From Cycas panzhihuaensis (lineage: Eukaryota > Cycadophyta): a DNA stretch of 64,000 nt. The stretch lies in NCBI GenBank assembly GCA_023213395.1, contig CM041465.1, forward strand, positions 111,297,741 through 111,361,740, written 5' to 3'. The position numbers and the translations under genes were made by a program. Numbering within the stretch: the first letter of the stretch is position 1; every line of letters starts with the position of its first letter. Positions 26,260 to 38,500 of the stretch are shown here, one piece after another. The notes under the pieces were generated by a model. It ran no database searches, was not told the origin of the DNA, and was given only the letters and a program-made list of their open reading frames with translations.

Positions 26260-29200
26260 TTAACTTTCGTTGTCCTTTATGATCTTTTCCATCTCTGCAT
26301 GAATATTCCATAGATCAAGTCTATACATAGTGCAAGGTGGATTTATACCTTATTTCTTTCAATGGTCATAAAGGATAACCATGTTGCATAATGACTGTAG
26401 TTGAGCCATTGTTAGTTTTTCTCTAAAATACAATTGTTTGTTCTCCTTCTTCAATTCACATTTCCTTGTTTCTACTGACAATAGATCATGTTGCAAGAAT
26501 TTGATCATTGCCCAAAAATGATTAGCATATTATGCATCTTCGAGAGTCTACATTATACAAACACCCAACTTCCAAATCACCTTCTCCAATGTTGGTGTTC
26601 ATCAAACCAAGGACCGAAAATTGGTGCCAAATGCTCTACATGGGAAGTATCTCATACACAATGCATGATGAACTTAATCAAGAAGTCCAATTTTTCTTCA
26701 TAAGTAGTTAGCTAGTCTTTCTGGATTCTCAGCATATTGGGTGGGGGTCTCTTATTTCTAACTTCTAATTCAGTCACCAAATTCTAAATGACCTTAACCA
26801 GAAATGAAATCTTCCAGTGTGCTACATTATGTGGTTGATACTACCATGGATCAATTCCTTCTTCTATCAATTCTTCATTATAAAAATTAAAATCCACTTC
26901 CACTGGCTAGATGTTTAGAATTTCCAAAATCTCCTTCTTCGCTTTTTCGTAGTAATTCTTCTTTTCTCTTCTTTAGTGTCAAGGATTTTTTCTACTTATT
27001 AGACTGACTACTACTCAATTTCTTCCTCTTTAACTAACACATAACCTACTTTCTATTTCCCCTTTCTGATTTCCTCCTCCTTCTTCATGTCTTTCTACTC
27101 TTCTTCTTCCTTCTACTCTACCTGTATGGTCGCCTCTTCTCGTTATCATTTACTTCCTTTCTCCTCTATTTGTGTCATATGAGGATTACTATCCTGGGCC
27201 TTCCTTAAGAAAAAATCCTTAATCATTTCCTGAAGATCTATTTGCTAAGTTTCTCTATTATGCTTGAAATGACTAATCCAATTCATCATTGTCGCTTCCC
27301 CTAATTTTCCTTTAGGTAACTTTATCTCTAAACACTAAGAGTATAATAATACCTCAAATAGACTCTGGTGATAGAATACAACTAATTGAGGTTTGGCCTT
27401 AATACTTGCTAATTTCTCTAGAAATCTTCCTTTGAGAAATATTACCCAATTAAACATTTCTTCTCTCACTACTTGAAGTAGTGCAAATCTCATCTCTGTG
27501 GATATAAACGAGTTCTGTTGACTTAATATCACCCTTGTGAAAAGGAAATGGGCCATCCAAAGTATTAATCTATTTACAATACCCATAATAAAAATACTCG
27601 ATATAGATACATCTGAAATTTAGAAACCCAATTACTTTGTCACCTTCTCCCATAGAATTATTTTATCTCTAAGTACCACTTTTCCTAATTCTAGTGACCC
27701 TAAAATGTCTGTGATGGATTTTGTTGATATATCTACAAGATCAGGTTGTTGGGCCATGAGTTGAATCATGTCTATTAAAAAAATGATTGTAGCTGGAAAT
27801 AACCCTGCTTACATAAACTAGATGAATTTGGCCTTCGTTAAAGTTATTTTTCTTTCATCATCATCTGACATGTCCTACCATTCATACCTAATTTTTTCAT
27901 TATCTCCTTCTTACAAACTAATCTAAATATGTGCAATGTCCTTCATTTTTCTTGTTCACAATTCCTCATAAATTTCCTAATTCATTTTCAAATTTTCCTA
28001 GTTTGTCTTCAAAACCTTTCTGGTTTGTTTTCAATTTTGTTTCTTATTTCCCACTAAGCCATGCAAAACCATCATGACTTGATTCATGGTTGCAATTACT
28101 CATTTGTAACTCCTAATGTACCCCCCTTTCATCTGTCTAATGCATGTAGGTCACTTATCATCACCTTCATGCTCCACTTGATTCGGTACATATGACTATT
28201 GGTTATCACTAATTTTTGTTGCTTCATCTCTATCCTTATTAATGACTTCTCTTTTGGCTTTTTCTTGATTTAATATTAGTACCTTCCTTCGTAAGCTTTC
28301 CATCTTCCACCAAATTTATGATTTTTCTACCATATTTATCATTCAACTCTTAATTATTCTACTTAATTGTAACTGCTTTTCTTGAAATTACAATTATCCT
28401 ATGTTTTGCCTTATTATCCTAATTGTGACCATCTTGCAACTAGGTTATAATTGCTTACTATTCTAGCTTGCTACTTTCATTTGTAGATACTTGCTTTTCA
28501 AAATTTAATTCTTGTAACTAGGTTGTACTGCTTCCTTAATTCTAACTTCTGATGTCCTAACTATTTGTTATGTGTGACTTATATCACTTGTGTAAGAATT
28601 ATGACTTGCACATGAATTGTAATTTTAATTCCAAGTGGTATTACTTATGTCCAAGTTGTGACTTTACCCCCAAGTTACATTGGTTACGCCCCAGTTACAA
28701 CTTCACATCCAAGTTGTATTAATTTCATTTATAACTTTTCATCTAATTTACACTTTGCATTTAGATTATAACTTTGTTTCAGGTTACAACGTTTGCATCC
28801 AAGTTGTAACTAAGTTACAACTTTGCATCCAAGTAGTAACTTTACTTCCAAGTTGCCACTTTACTTTCGAGTTGCTACTTTGTGTCTGGGTTAAAACTCT
28901 ATGTCTGAGTTACAACTTTACTTCTAGGTTATGACTTTATGTTCAAGTTACTACTTTACTCCTAGGTTGCAACTTTTCTTTAGAGTTGCTACTTTGTGTT
29001 TGGGTTGTAACTCTGCATTTGAGTTATAACTTTACTTGTAGGTTGTGACTTTATGTTCGAGTTGTAACTTTGCTTCTAGGTTGCAACTTTGCTTCTAAGT
29101 TACAACTTTACATCTAAGTTGTAACTTTGCTTCTAGGTTGCAACTTTATGTCTAAATTATAACTTTGCATCCAAGTTGTAACTTTGTATTCAACTTGCAA

Positions 29201-29587
29201 CTTTGCGTTCGAATTACAACTTTGCTTTTGAGTTGCAACCTAACATCTAAGTTACAACTTTGCATCTAGGCTGCAACTTTACTTCTAAGTTATAACCTTA
29301 CATCTGAGTTATAACTTTACATCTGAGTTGCAACTTTATATCTAGGTTGTGACTTTACTTCTAAGTTTCAATGTTGCTTCCTCGTTTATAACCACCCATC
29401 TCCTAGTTATAACTTTACTTCTGAGTTGTAACTACTTATCTTTAAATTACAACTTCTATATTTTAGTTAGAACTTATTGCTTCCTGATTAGACTTCTTTT
29501 ATTCATGTTGTAATCATCTGCTTCCTTGATTGAAGTAATAACAAAATTTTGTTCCTATGATTTTTATCCTCCTTTTTTTTTCCCCAT
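26260..29587 (-). pseudogene. Long accessory ORF after integrase in element F
   Basis: A decayed frame of about 1,100 codons that I do not recognise. It starts with ATG at 29587, directly after the integrase TAA and in the same frame. Order: short basic start (MGKKKGG), a 19-residue repeat domain (about 29460-28627), a Gln/Lys-rich coiled-coil-like segment (about 28560-27950), a globular-looking domain including an 83-codon open stretch (27586-27335), an acidic Glu/Lys-rich region (about 27180-26950), a Trp-rich segment (about 26930-26560) and a terminal coil ending at TAA 26260-26262. The frame holds from 29638 to about 26960 with stops but no net shift; I infer two later shifts, near 26945 and 26555. 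Stops are mostly at expected Gln or Trp codons. The middle domain faintly recalls plant transposon-associated domains; this is a guess. Confidence 0.7.
28627..29460 (-). repeat. 19-bp minisatellite coding a 19-residue repeat
   Basis: More than 40 imperfect copies of a 19-bp unit. On the plus strand the unit is close to AGTTACAACTTTACTTCTA; the unit length is kept strictly in the core 28820-29340. Because 19 is not a multiple of three, three units (57 bp) give one 19-residue repeat, and all three minus-strand frames encode the same repeat in different register. One unit as read is SCNLEAKLQLEHKVTT. The array lies inside the accessory frame of F. Confidence 0.92.
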
Positions 29588-30710
29588 TTATTTTGCTATA
29601 TATCTTTTCAGCCGACTTCTCTTGATTGATTTTTCCAACAATGTCCCATCAAGCTATTAGAGTCGCACTACTCGATTTGACCAGATATAGTTCACCTTGT
29701 ATGGACTAAGCCATCTCAACTTTAATTTCCTAGGTTTAATTCAAAATTTACTATCATAAAGCAAAATGAGATCTTCTTGAAATTATAGAACTTTGAGGAG
29801 TCGATCGTGCCATGCCTTTCTTCTCATCTTCTCTACTTTCAGTTTCCACCAAGCTCTTGCCTATTTTTCATCCAACTTTATTAAATTTATATACCATTGA
29901 TCTTATGAATCATTCTCTAATGGTCATGACTCAGATACCACTCTCAGACTTTCTATTGAAAATTCCAGAGGAGTACAACTTCCAGTCCAAAAACTAATTG
30001 GAATAGAGTTTGCTTATGAGGTCACTTTATCGTTGTCCTATCAGCCCATAAAATTGAATGGAGTCACTCCACCCAATCTATACACCCCTAATTGTAGATT
30101 TTAAATAGTGATAATTTTTAAATTTTATTTGTATTTTCTACTTGCCCATTTGCCTGTGGGTAATATGGGGAAGATTTTGAATGTTGAATCAAGAATTCTT
30201 GCATTAAATACTTTATTATTTCATTAAGGAAGCTTCTACCTTGATTTGAGATAATATTTAATAGATAATTAAATCAAATAATTATTATTTTATATAAAAA
30301 TTTGGTTGTACTTTAAGAATTACACATTTTTATTGCTTTGGATTCTATCCATTTTATTAAAAAAATGCTGGCAACTAAAATGTATCTTGTATTTGTATAC
30401 CAAGCTAGTAGGCTAATAGGTCCAATAAAGTCTAGCCCCTATTTTTCAAATGGAGCTTAACCTAATACATGACAGAAGGGTATGAAATGATTTTTTATTG
30501 GCTTCCCCACCTATTGGCAAATATCATAATTCCTCATCTATGTTTGTACATAAAGATTATAGGCTGCCATAGACTAGATAATAAATTTTTTTTTGCTTAT
30601 TGATTCTGCACCTTGGTGTTTTACTGTGACTCCTTCATGAGTTTCTGTAATGACAACTTCCACTTCATGTCCCATTATTCATGTCACTTCAATCTGCCTA
30701 GCCCGCTTCT
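29588..30710 (-). pseudogene. pol (int): Degenerate gypsy integrase (element F)
   Basis: Read from about 30710 downward. The HHCC zinc-binding region is eroded (TETHEG to CHV, about 30660-30450). Core: GLDFIGPI near 30422-30445, SNQGRSFLNEII near 30220-30255 and SPYYPQANGQVEN at about 30133-30178, which are the three catalytic blocks of the DD35E fold. One frameshift lies near 29950. The C-terminal GPY-type module is well preserved (LKLRWLSPYKV, about 29690-29725) and the protein ends LKRYIAK before TAA at 29588-29590. The only other interruptions are stops. Confidence 0.88.
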
Positions 30711-31458
30711 AAACATATTTATAAAATCTTGAAAAAAGATTTTTATTTATTTAATGCCAAAAATTAGAATTTTGTACATGCATCCCATACCTAATTCAGG
30801 CTTGTTTTATCCAAGGATAGGAAGACACCAAGTATCAAAATTATTGTTGCCTTTTATTCTTCGTGGTTTTATTACATAATTGTAGATGATTTTCTGCTTA
30901 TTGTAAATCATCATTATGTTTAGTCATTTTATTAACTATAAAGATGGATTTTTCTTGGACCTTTTCTAACTAGGGTGACTCTAATTGTCTTTCCTTCTTA
31001 TTCTCTTTCTTTGAAGAGTCCATGCAGTATTCCATATGGTAACATGAAAATGGTTCTATTTCTTCCCAAGAATTATATAACCATAACCAATTTAGTATAT
31101 AAGAGGATGAGGGACTACGTGGAAGCCTTAGTTGCATCTGGAATGTTGTTTTAGAGCAAGAACTCAATATAGATTCAGGGGTTGCTATTGTAGATGAAGC
31201 TCTCCCCTCATCTTTGATATTTTCTATCTTTGGCCCATCTGAATATAAATGAAAAGTTACTATTTTTTCTCCTATTGGTAGTGTAAATATATGTTTTCCC
31301 TAGTCTTAGATTACTTTTATAGCCAATAACTATGGTCTCCCTAATAGAGTTGGATATGTCTTCCTCTGATCCTGCATATGTACTACTACAAAATTCAATA
31401 GAATAGTTACTTCTTCCATAGTTACTAGAATGTTCAATAATGTTCCCATAGGCCTTAC
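30711..31458 (-). other. Shortened RT/RNase H interval of element F
   Basis: Only about 750 bp separate protease and integrase, where gypsy elements need about 1.7-2 kb for RT and RNase H. No RT motif (LDL..GY, YVDD-like) could be found in any minus frame. A 65-codon open stretch (30970-31167) continues the sequence after the protease and resembles no RT. F therefore appears to have lost its RT. Confidence 0.6.
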
Positions 31459-31677
31459 TTATAATTGATTAGATAATCTAATCAAATAATTTGGAGCAAC
31501 CACATTAGGCCTTCCCATAGCTATCCATGAGGATTCAGGTAATATATTTACTCTTAAGCCCCCATCTATAATAGTTCTACATAAGGTAGTTATAAACATC
31601 ATCATCAAAACTCTGGGGTCTATTCTTATATCTTTTATGGTTCTAAGAATTGGCTTTTTAATTTGATCTAAAACCAA
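31459..31677 (-). pseudogene. pol (pr): Gypsy aspartic protease region (element F)
   Basis: A 72-codon open stretch with TIIDGGLRVNILPES followed by a GRP motif. The DGG triplet stands at the place of the catalytic D-S/T-G, and the hydrophobic VNILP that follows is typical of plant gypsy proteases. It lies downstream of gag and upstream of the shortened RT interval. Confidence 0.8.
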
Positions 31678-31799
31678 TTGCTAAAAATACCCTTCTTCCT
31701 ACCACTTAAACACTACTAATATAGGAATTAATACTCCTAATTTTGTAAGTATATCCTTTATAGTTTATAGCCTTTGCCAAGGATTTATACCTTTTGGTG

Positions 31800-33236
31800 G
31801 TTGTGTGGTCCTCCTTTTATAGTGTAGACCCTTAGATCTTCCTTGTTATATATCCTCTTGATTTTCTCCCATTGCATCTTGAAGGATTTTTATTACCTCT
31901 TGTAATCACTGCTTCTCCATAATTGGATGTGAAAATTTATCTTGAATAGGAGGGGGTCCTACTGATCTACCACTTTATGTCTATAAGTAGGCTTCCTTTT
32001 CTTGATCCAAAATTATGTCCACCAAGTTAGTGTTTTGTATCTTATTGTTCTTAGGATAATTAGACCATTCATGATCTGCTAGTCCACATTCTTCATAGAT
32101 ATATTCTCCTCCTTTATTTTCTAGTGGGTAATCCAATCTTAAAATATCCCCATCTCTGGCATAAGAAAGAATGAATGAGTCTTGTCTTACCCTTATATTA
32201 TTTTATAGCTCGTTATTCCATCTTTTGTGAATAGACATTATGTATTTTGCCTTCATTACTTTTGGGTCTAAAATAACATTCTCATATGTTATGATTATTT
32301 CTTTGATAATTCTTATACCATTTCAAAGATCCTTGATTCTTGTTTTCTAGATGTCCTTGTTGATTGCAAGGTGGAGGATACTGAATATTTTCTCTTGATT
32401 TTTCTAATTGTAGCCTAGATAATTATGCATAAAATTTTTCTAACTCCTGATTATGTTACATATTGTTTGGAACAGATATTACAGGCTGTTACTTCAATAC
32501 TTCTACCTCTTTCTTTAAAGTCTTAATTTCTAGATCGGTGCCCATTTATGGTATAGGTTATACTAACGTACTCATCAATGAGCAATATACTAAGGGTTGT
32601 ATCATCATCTAGGAATAAGCTGATTTCATTTGATTTTTGAATTTCAACACTAATTCCCTTACTTACTCGTAATTATTAATCAGATGAAGTATAACTTTGT
32701 CTCTAAGTTAAGATATCAATCCTTGTACAAAATATTTCATTGCTAACATTGGATTGATTGCTATTGCCACTTGCATTTTATTCATTATAACTTGTATCCT
32801 TCTGTCAAAATCATTCACAGACTCCCTAGGATACTGATGAATTTCTTCTAAAGCTTGTAAAATAGCTATTGGATCCCTCAGTTTCTAAAATTAATTAAGA
32901 AATTATTCCTATAGTTGGTCCTAATTTAACTGTCGGGCTGTTACATATTCGAACCATGCTACTACAGGTCCCCTTAATGTTGAGAAGAAAAAAAACTTTA
33001 ATTTCTCCTTAATCTATGATCCTTTTAATGTGGATCATGTTTTTAAATAATGTTAGGTGATCATCAGGATCCATAGTACCATCAAACTAGAGGCTCAAAA
33101 ACATTGAATCACTTTATACCATAATGTATAGAGTTATACTTACTTGATTTCCTCCACCTAGTATCCCACTTTTCCCTCCTACTATTTGTGCATTACTGCC
33201 CATTATGCCTCCCACATTGCTCCCTAGAGTCGCCAT
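31800..33236 (-). pseudogene. gag: Degenerate gypsy gag (element F)
   Basis: Starts ATG at 33236 (MATLGSNVGGIMGSN), about 530 bp after the 5' LTR. The retrotransposon Gag domain follows: FDGTMDPDDHLTLFKNM near 33020-33080, then, after a frameshift, a stretch reading PIAILQALEEIHQYPRES near 32830-32880 and VNDFDRRIQVIMNKMQVAIA just after. A zinc knuckle relic, YEECGLADHEWSNY, lies at about 32052-32098; the two outer Cys of the CCHC pattern have become Tyr (TGT to TAT). The end is not fixed. Confidence 0.82.
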
Positions 33237-33763
33237 TGATAATTTAAACAAGGGATTTATTATATAGCTTGGAGTTTAAATTTCTCATAAGTGATTATTC
33301 TAAGCCTATTCTACCACACTACATATCCCTAACTCAATGGAATTTTCTTCTTGTATTGATGTTTTTTTTTTTTGTAAATTTTCTTCAAAGGAATCCTACT
33401 AAATATTTTCATCTGAATTTAGTGCTTGTGCCTTTTTTATTAGATACTCTTCTTTTACACATCTCTGATTAATTATTTATTTTGCCTACGTCTCTATTAT
33501 GCCTAAACTTTGATCTTTTTCTTCATCCTCACTTTTTGACTTCCCCCTTTCTATCAAACATGCAGATGGTCACCTCCTCATCTACTTCTTTAGGGTGACT
33601 GTAAATTTGGGTTTGCATACTCCTGCTTAAATTCTTTCTTTTTCCCAATGCTCCCCTCAATCACGACATATTTTAGCTTTTACTCTGGGTGGCATAGAAG
33701 AGGACCCAAAAGATTTTAGTTGATCTCACCCATTCTCTTGGTTTAATTTAGCAATGGAACTAA
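33237..33763 (-). other. 5' leader and Tat/Athila-type PBS of element F
   Basis: Leader between 5' LTR and gag ATG. Directly after the LTR (33763 downward) the minus strand reads TTAGTTCCATTGCTAAATT. This aligns with the TTGGCGCCGTTGCCGGGGA motif found at this place in Tat/Athila elements, with mostly G-to-A and C-to-T changes. The rest holds T-rich tracts and no gene. Confidence 0.65.
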
Positions 33764-34129
33764 TATGTACTGCATCCTTTATGTCTTAAAGAAATAGCCG
33801 TAAAAAATCATAACTGGTTGCAACCATTCACCATAGCACAAAGACATGTGAATATAAGAGCATAAGAACCATTATCATTATATTATGATGGGTCACTCTG
33901 GCCAGAGACAACCCAAAATAGTATATACAAAATTGGGCTTTTTACAGTAGGAATAGAAATTGACTAACTACATTCCATGTGATGACAGAGAGATTATTAC
34001 AATTGCCTCAAAAAGAAAAACTTCCCCTAAACTCTTTACAATATAATATTTATATTCATTATAGTTTTGAGTTAGTTGCAACTATTCCTAATACAAAGGA
34101 AAAGAGTTGCAACTTAATTACAACACACA
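33764..34129 (-). repeat. 5' LTR of element F
   Basis: 366 bp, the partner of 25798-26175. Plus-strand ends are TATGTACTGC and CAACACACA, followed by the target-site copy GTTAG. Confidence 0.9.
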
Positions 34130-34134
34130 GTTAG

Positions 34135-34449
34135 TAGGAGCTTAAGGTTAGTGAAGGTTAGTGTTAAGTGAATTAAATAACAAGGAAATAAGGGATTGGA
34201 TAGCTTAAACATATGTGAATATAATATTATAAAGAGAGGGTGAGGCTTTTCTTATAAATACCCCACCCTATTTATTATTGATGTTAGCTTATGTTAACAA
34301 AATAACTATTCTTGAAGCTCATTATAGTTTGTCTTCCTTTGTCTTTAGTGTACTTTATCTCTATATTCTACTATAACCACATCCATAATTTTTGCATTAT
34401 CTAGCTTTATTTTTTATTTTATAGGGGTAATAGGGGCAAGCCTATTATA
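34135..34449 (+). repeat. 5' LTR of H, right fragment
   Basis: Continues the H LTR after the F insertion and aligns with 41501-41817 (TAGTGAAGGTTAGT, AAGGAAATAAGGGATTGG and TGTCTTTAGTGTACTTTATC blocks). It ends CCTATTATA before the PBS. Confidence 0.88.
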
Positions 34450-34862
34450 GATGGTATTAAAGTAAGGTTATTTAGTAATTTTTTTTTCTTTGTAAATTTT
34501 AAAGATATAACCAAGGTTTGGCCTATTAAGGAAGTGTATTTTTAGGAGTATAAATGCTAGAATCTCTAAAGAGTAATGGTAAATTTAAGATTAAAAGGCC
34601 TATTTTATAATTTTTGAGTGGTTATACTACAAGTTTTGGGGTAAAATTATAAAAATTATAGTGGATTTAATTTCAACCTTTTGTCCATTATTACCTTTGG
34701 AGCCAAAAATCTACTACCTCAAATTTAAATGGTTATAACTTTAACTATAGTTATTTAATTGACTTCATTTCTTTTAAATTTTATGTGTTTTAAAATATAC
34801 TTCCTATTAGAAGCCTATTAGAGGTTTCAGAAGAAAGTTATCAGTATTTTATTAGAAGGTAC
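34450..34862 (+). other. PBS and non-coding leader of H
   Basis: TGGTATTAAAGT at 34452-34463 is a decayed initiator-Met PBS, two bases after the LTR. The rest, up to the target site of G (TCTTA, 34863-34867), has no coding frame. Confidence 0.7.
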
Positions 34863-34867
34863 TCTTA

Positions 34868-35525
34868 TATTAGATAATGTAACAACAATGTTTTAGACGC
34901 TAAAATTTTTACAAGTTGACAGTGAAGTTTCCCCCCCCAAACTTCCTTAGGGGAATTTAAGGAGGGCAAAAGCCCCCCTTGGTTAAGGTGTAGGGGGTGC
35001 TGGAACCCTCCCTACAAAGAGGAGGTTTAGGGGTAGTAGCCCCCGACCAAAATAACTAGCACTAAGAATCATACTAAATTGTAAAAAGAATCAGGGTCGT
35101 TCATTCAAAATACCCCAAATTCGATGATCAAGATTTGTGCCTTCTATAACTCTCTCATATAGCCCAATTTAGGGTCTTCTTTCATTATGCTAATAGTGTT
35201 TGATATCTTAGATGTGATGTATTAAGTAGAGGTGGCTATTTATTATTGGTATAAGTATTTTACTATATATTGTATATATTTCTCCATTCTTGGATAATAA
35301 AGATCGATACCTTTCTAGCGTGGATGTTTCCCTACCACACTACTAGGGTTTTACCATATTATATTGGGTGTATATATGATGCTTTGGAATTCTAATTCAT
35401 TTATTATATTATCTCTAGTTTAACAACTTATATATTAAATTTTAGTTTCAATTCTTGTAACTAGTTATAAAATAGTTTAGATCTTGGTGGTAGGTTTTGA
35501 TTATTAGGACCTAGTTTTCTCAACA
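34868..35525 (+). repeat. 5' LTR of element G
   Basis: 658 bp, TATTAGATAATG (decayed from TG) to CTCAACA, homologous to 39568-40190. It has a C-run and an AAGCCCCC block in U3 and an AATAAAGATCGATACC block that could be part of the polyadenylation region. Confidence 0.92.
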
Positions 35526-35527
35526 AG

Positions 35528-35540
35528 TAGTATCAGAGCC
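35528..35540 (+). promoter_or_regulatory. tRNA-Met PBS of element G
   Basis: TAGTATCAGAGCC, two bases after the LTR, one change from TGGTATCAGAGCC. Confidence 0.85.
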
Positions 35541-35597
35541 ACTTTTATTTTTGCAACGAGTTTGAAAAGGTTTTAGTGTCAACTTTTTCTATATCAA

Positions 35598-38500
35598 ATG
35601 AATAAACTGACAAATGCAAAGTTTGAGGTGGAGAAATTCAATGGCAAGAATAACTTTTAGTTGTAAAAGTTGAAAGCATATTATGTTTTGGTGCTATAAG
35701 ATTTGTACAGAGCTCTTACAGGTAAATCAAAGAAACCCATATTAATGGACAATGATGGATGGAATGATCTAAACAAAAGGGCTCTTATCATAATATGATT
35801 GTACTTGGTCAATGATATTTTATTTAACATTATAGGGGAGAAGACAACAATAGGATTATGGACATGGTTAAAAGGCTTGTATATAACCAAACTAGTGATG
35901 AATTGAATCTACTTGAAGAGGAAACCATACTCATTACAGATGAAGGAAGGTATAATATTTTCTGATTATTTAAATATTTTTAATACTCTTATTTATCAGT
36001 TAGCTAGTATCAATATCATGATTGAGGATGAGAATAAGGTTGGTACCTTATTATGTTCATTACCAGAATCATAGGATAATATTATCACCTTAATTATTTT
36101 AGCATTACAAATGAATTAGACTATGATTCTATTGTGAGTGATTTACTAATAGAAGAAGTGAAGAGGAAGTCTAATCTTGAAACCTCCACACTAGAAGTTA
36201 TGATACCAAGGGACAAAATGACTGAGAGAGCACAAAGCTGTGGGGACACATCAAGGTTAAAGTCAAAAGGCAAGAAGAGTAAGCTCAGATTTTAGCACTA
36301 TAATAAGATAGGTCATCTCAAGAAGGATTGCTACAAAAGGAAGGAGTTCTAAGAAAAGGAAGATCCTACTAAGGAGACTAATCAGGTGGATTCAAATTAA
36401 TGTATAGATGATGATGTCCTAGTTTCTTATAACATTTCCCATTATTATCATGATTGGTTATTGCATTTGTGTGTCTTACACCATATGTGTCTATAAAAGA
36501 GTTGGTTTTTATTATACCAAACTCTTAATAGTGCTGATGTACTTATGGGAAATGAAGTTTCCTATAAGATAGTGGCCATTGGTAGAATCATAATTAAAAT
36601 GTTTGATGGTATAGTAAGAACATTAACAGAAGTTAAACATGTACCTAACCTAAAAAAGAATCTGGCATCCTTGGGTGAACTAGATTCTAGTGGTTATGAG
36701 TACATAGCTCATGAAGGAGTCTTGAAGGTGTCAAAGGGCACCTTGGTTGTTATGAAGACCTTAAAGAAAGGAAACCTTTACATTTTAATGGGAAGTATAG
36801 ATGTTAGCCACACAATTATAACATCAAAGCTTGCAGAAGATTCAACTCAGTTATGGCATTAAAGACTTGGGCACATGAGTGAGAGAGGACTTAAGGTGCT
36901 AATGAATTGTAAGTTACTTCCTAACTTGTAGCTTTCAGATTTAACTTTTTGTAAACAATGTATTTTTAGAAAGTAGTGTAGACTTAGGTTTAAAATAGAG
37001 AGTCACTCTAGTAAAGGTGTTTTGGATTATGTACATTTAGATGTGTAGGGACTAGCCCCTACAATATCTTATGGAGGATCATTATACTTTATCATATTTA
37101 TAGATGATTACTTTAGAAAGATATAGGTCTATTTTTGAAAAGGAAATCTAAAGTTTTAAGTGTGTTTAAGCAGTTCAAGGCTCTAGTTGAGAAGAGAACT
37201 AGTAGGTGAATCAAATGCTTAAGAACTGACAATAGAGGTGAGTTAAACGCCTTGGAGTTTGAGAACAATTGTAGAGAAGATGGGATCGAAAGGCAGAATA
37301 CTAGTAGCTATACTCCATAGTAGAATGGAATAGTTAAGTGCATGAATAAGACACTCTTAGAAAGAGCGAGAAGCATGCCAAGTAATATAAGAGTGGAGTA
37401 GGGCTTATGGGTAGAAGCTATTCAGATAACTTATTATTTGGTAAATAGGTCATCATCACTTACAATAGATTGCAAGATTCCTAAAGAGGTATGGACTAGA
37501 CATCCATGTGACTATTCAAATTTAGAAGTTTTTGGTTATGATGCTTATGCCTTAACTAATAAAAGTCAACATTTAAAGTTAGACTTAAAATCCAAGAGAT
37601 GTATTTTTGTTAGTTATGGTGATAGAGATGGTATGAAGGGATATAGGTTGTGAGATCCTATTACCTATAAAATCATTATTAATAGAGATGTTATGTTTTA
37701 TGAATCTCTTTTTTTCTAAATTAGATAGTGTAGAAGTTAAAGTGAAATAGGAGCAAAAAGCTAAACTTCAACAGGTTAAGCTTGAGAACTAGCCATCTTT
37801 AGAAACAAAAGAGCAAGAAGACTTTTCTAGAGATGAATCTGTAGTAGACTTATAGAAGTATATAGATACTCCTCCACCAACTATTAAAATATCTACATGA
37901 GTCAATCATCCATGTGACATGTGCAACCCTTCTATTTATATTGCTTTAGTTTCTAATGATGGTAAGCCTATATACTATCAAGAAGCAATAGATGATATCC
38001 ATAATGAGAATTGGAAGAGAGCTATACAGAAACAAATAGATGCTTTGAAGAAAAATATTTCATGGAACTTGGTAGAACTTTCACATGGTAGGAAGATTGT
38101 TAGTTGCAGGTGGGTTTTCAAGAAGAAAATAGATGTTGATGGAAAGGTTGATAAATACAGGGCAAGATTGGTAGCTAAAAGCTTTGCACAAAAAGTAGGT
38201 ATTAATTTTCATGAGATTTTTTCACTAATTATCAAACTTGTTTCAATTTAAGTTCTATTAGCATTGGTAGTTTCTCTTAATTTAGAGTTATTAGAGCAGT
38301 TAGATGTAAAAATAACTTTTCTACATGGAAATTTAGATGAGAAGATCTATATGGATTAGCTAGAAGGGTTTGTATAGGATGGTAGTAAAAGACTTATTTG
38401 TAGGCTCAGGAAATCATTGTATAGCCTAAAGTAATCACCTAGGTAATGGTATAGGAAGTTTGATGCCTTCATGGAGAGTTAAAATTTTAAAAGAGATGAG

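Larger units (their letters stand above)
25798..34129 (-). mobile_element. Ty3/gypsy element F with a long accessory ORF
   Basis: 8.33 kb, minus orientation, inserted in the 5' LTR of H. Perfect target-site duplication GTTAG (25793-25797 and 34130-34134). Order in its own sense: 5' LTR (33764-34129), Tat/Athila-like PBS, gag, protease, missing RT/RNase H, integrase, accessory ORF with minisatellite, PPT, 3' LTR (25798-26175). The PBS and the tandem repeats between integrase and 3' LTR both suggest the Tat/Athila clade, in which variable 3' tandem repeats are known. Confidence 0.9.

Noticed and set aside
28680-28934. 84-codon plus-strand ORF in the minisatellite
   Set aside because: It is a shadow of the 19-bp repeat. 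The minus strand is the sense strand of F and continues the integrase frame.
35528-35540. tRNA gene near the PBS of G
   Set aside because: The match is to the 3' end of a tRNA only, that is, a primer-binding site; no cloverleaf is present.
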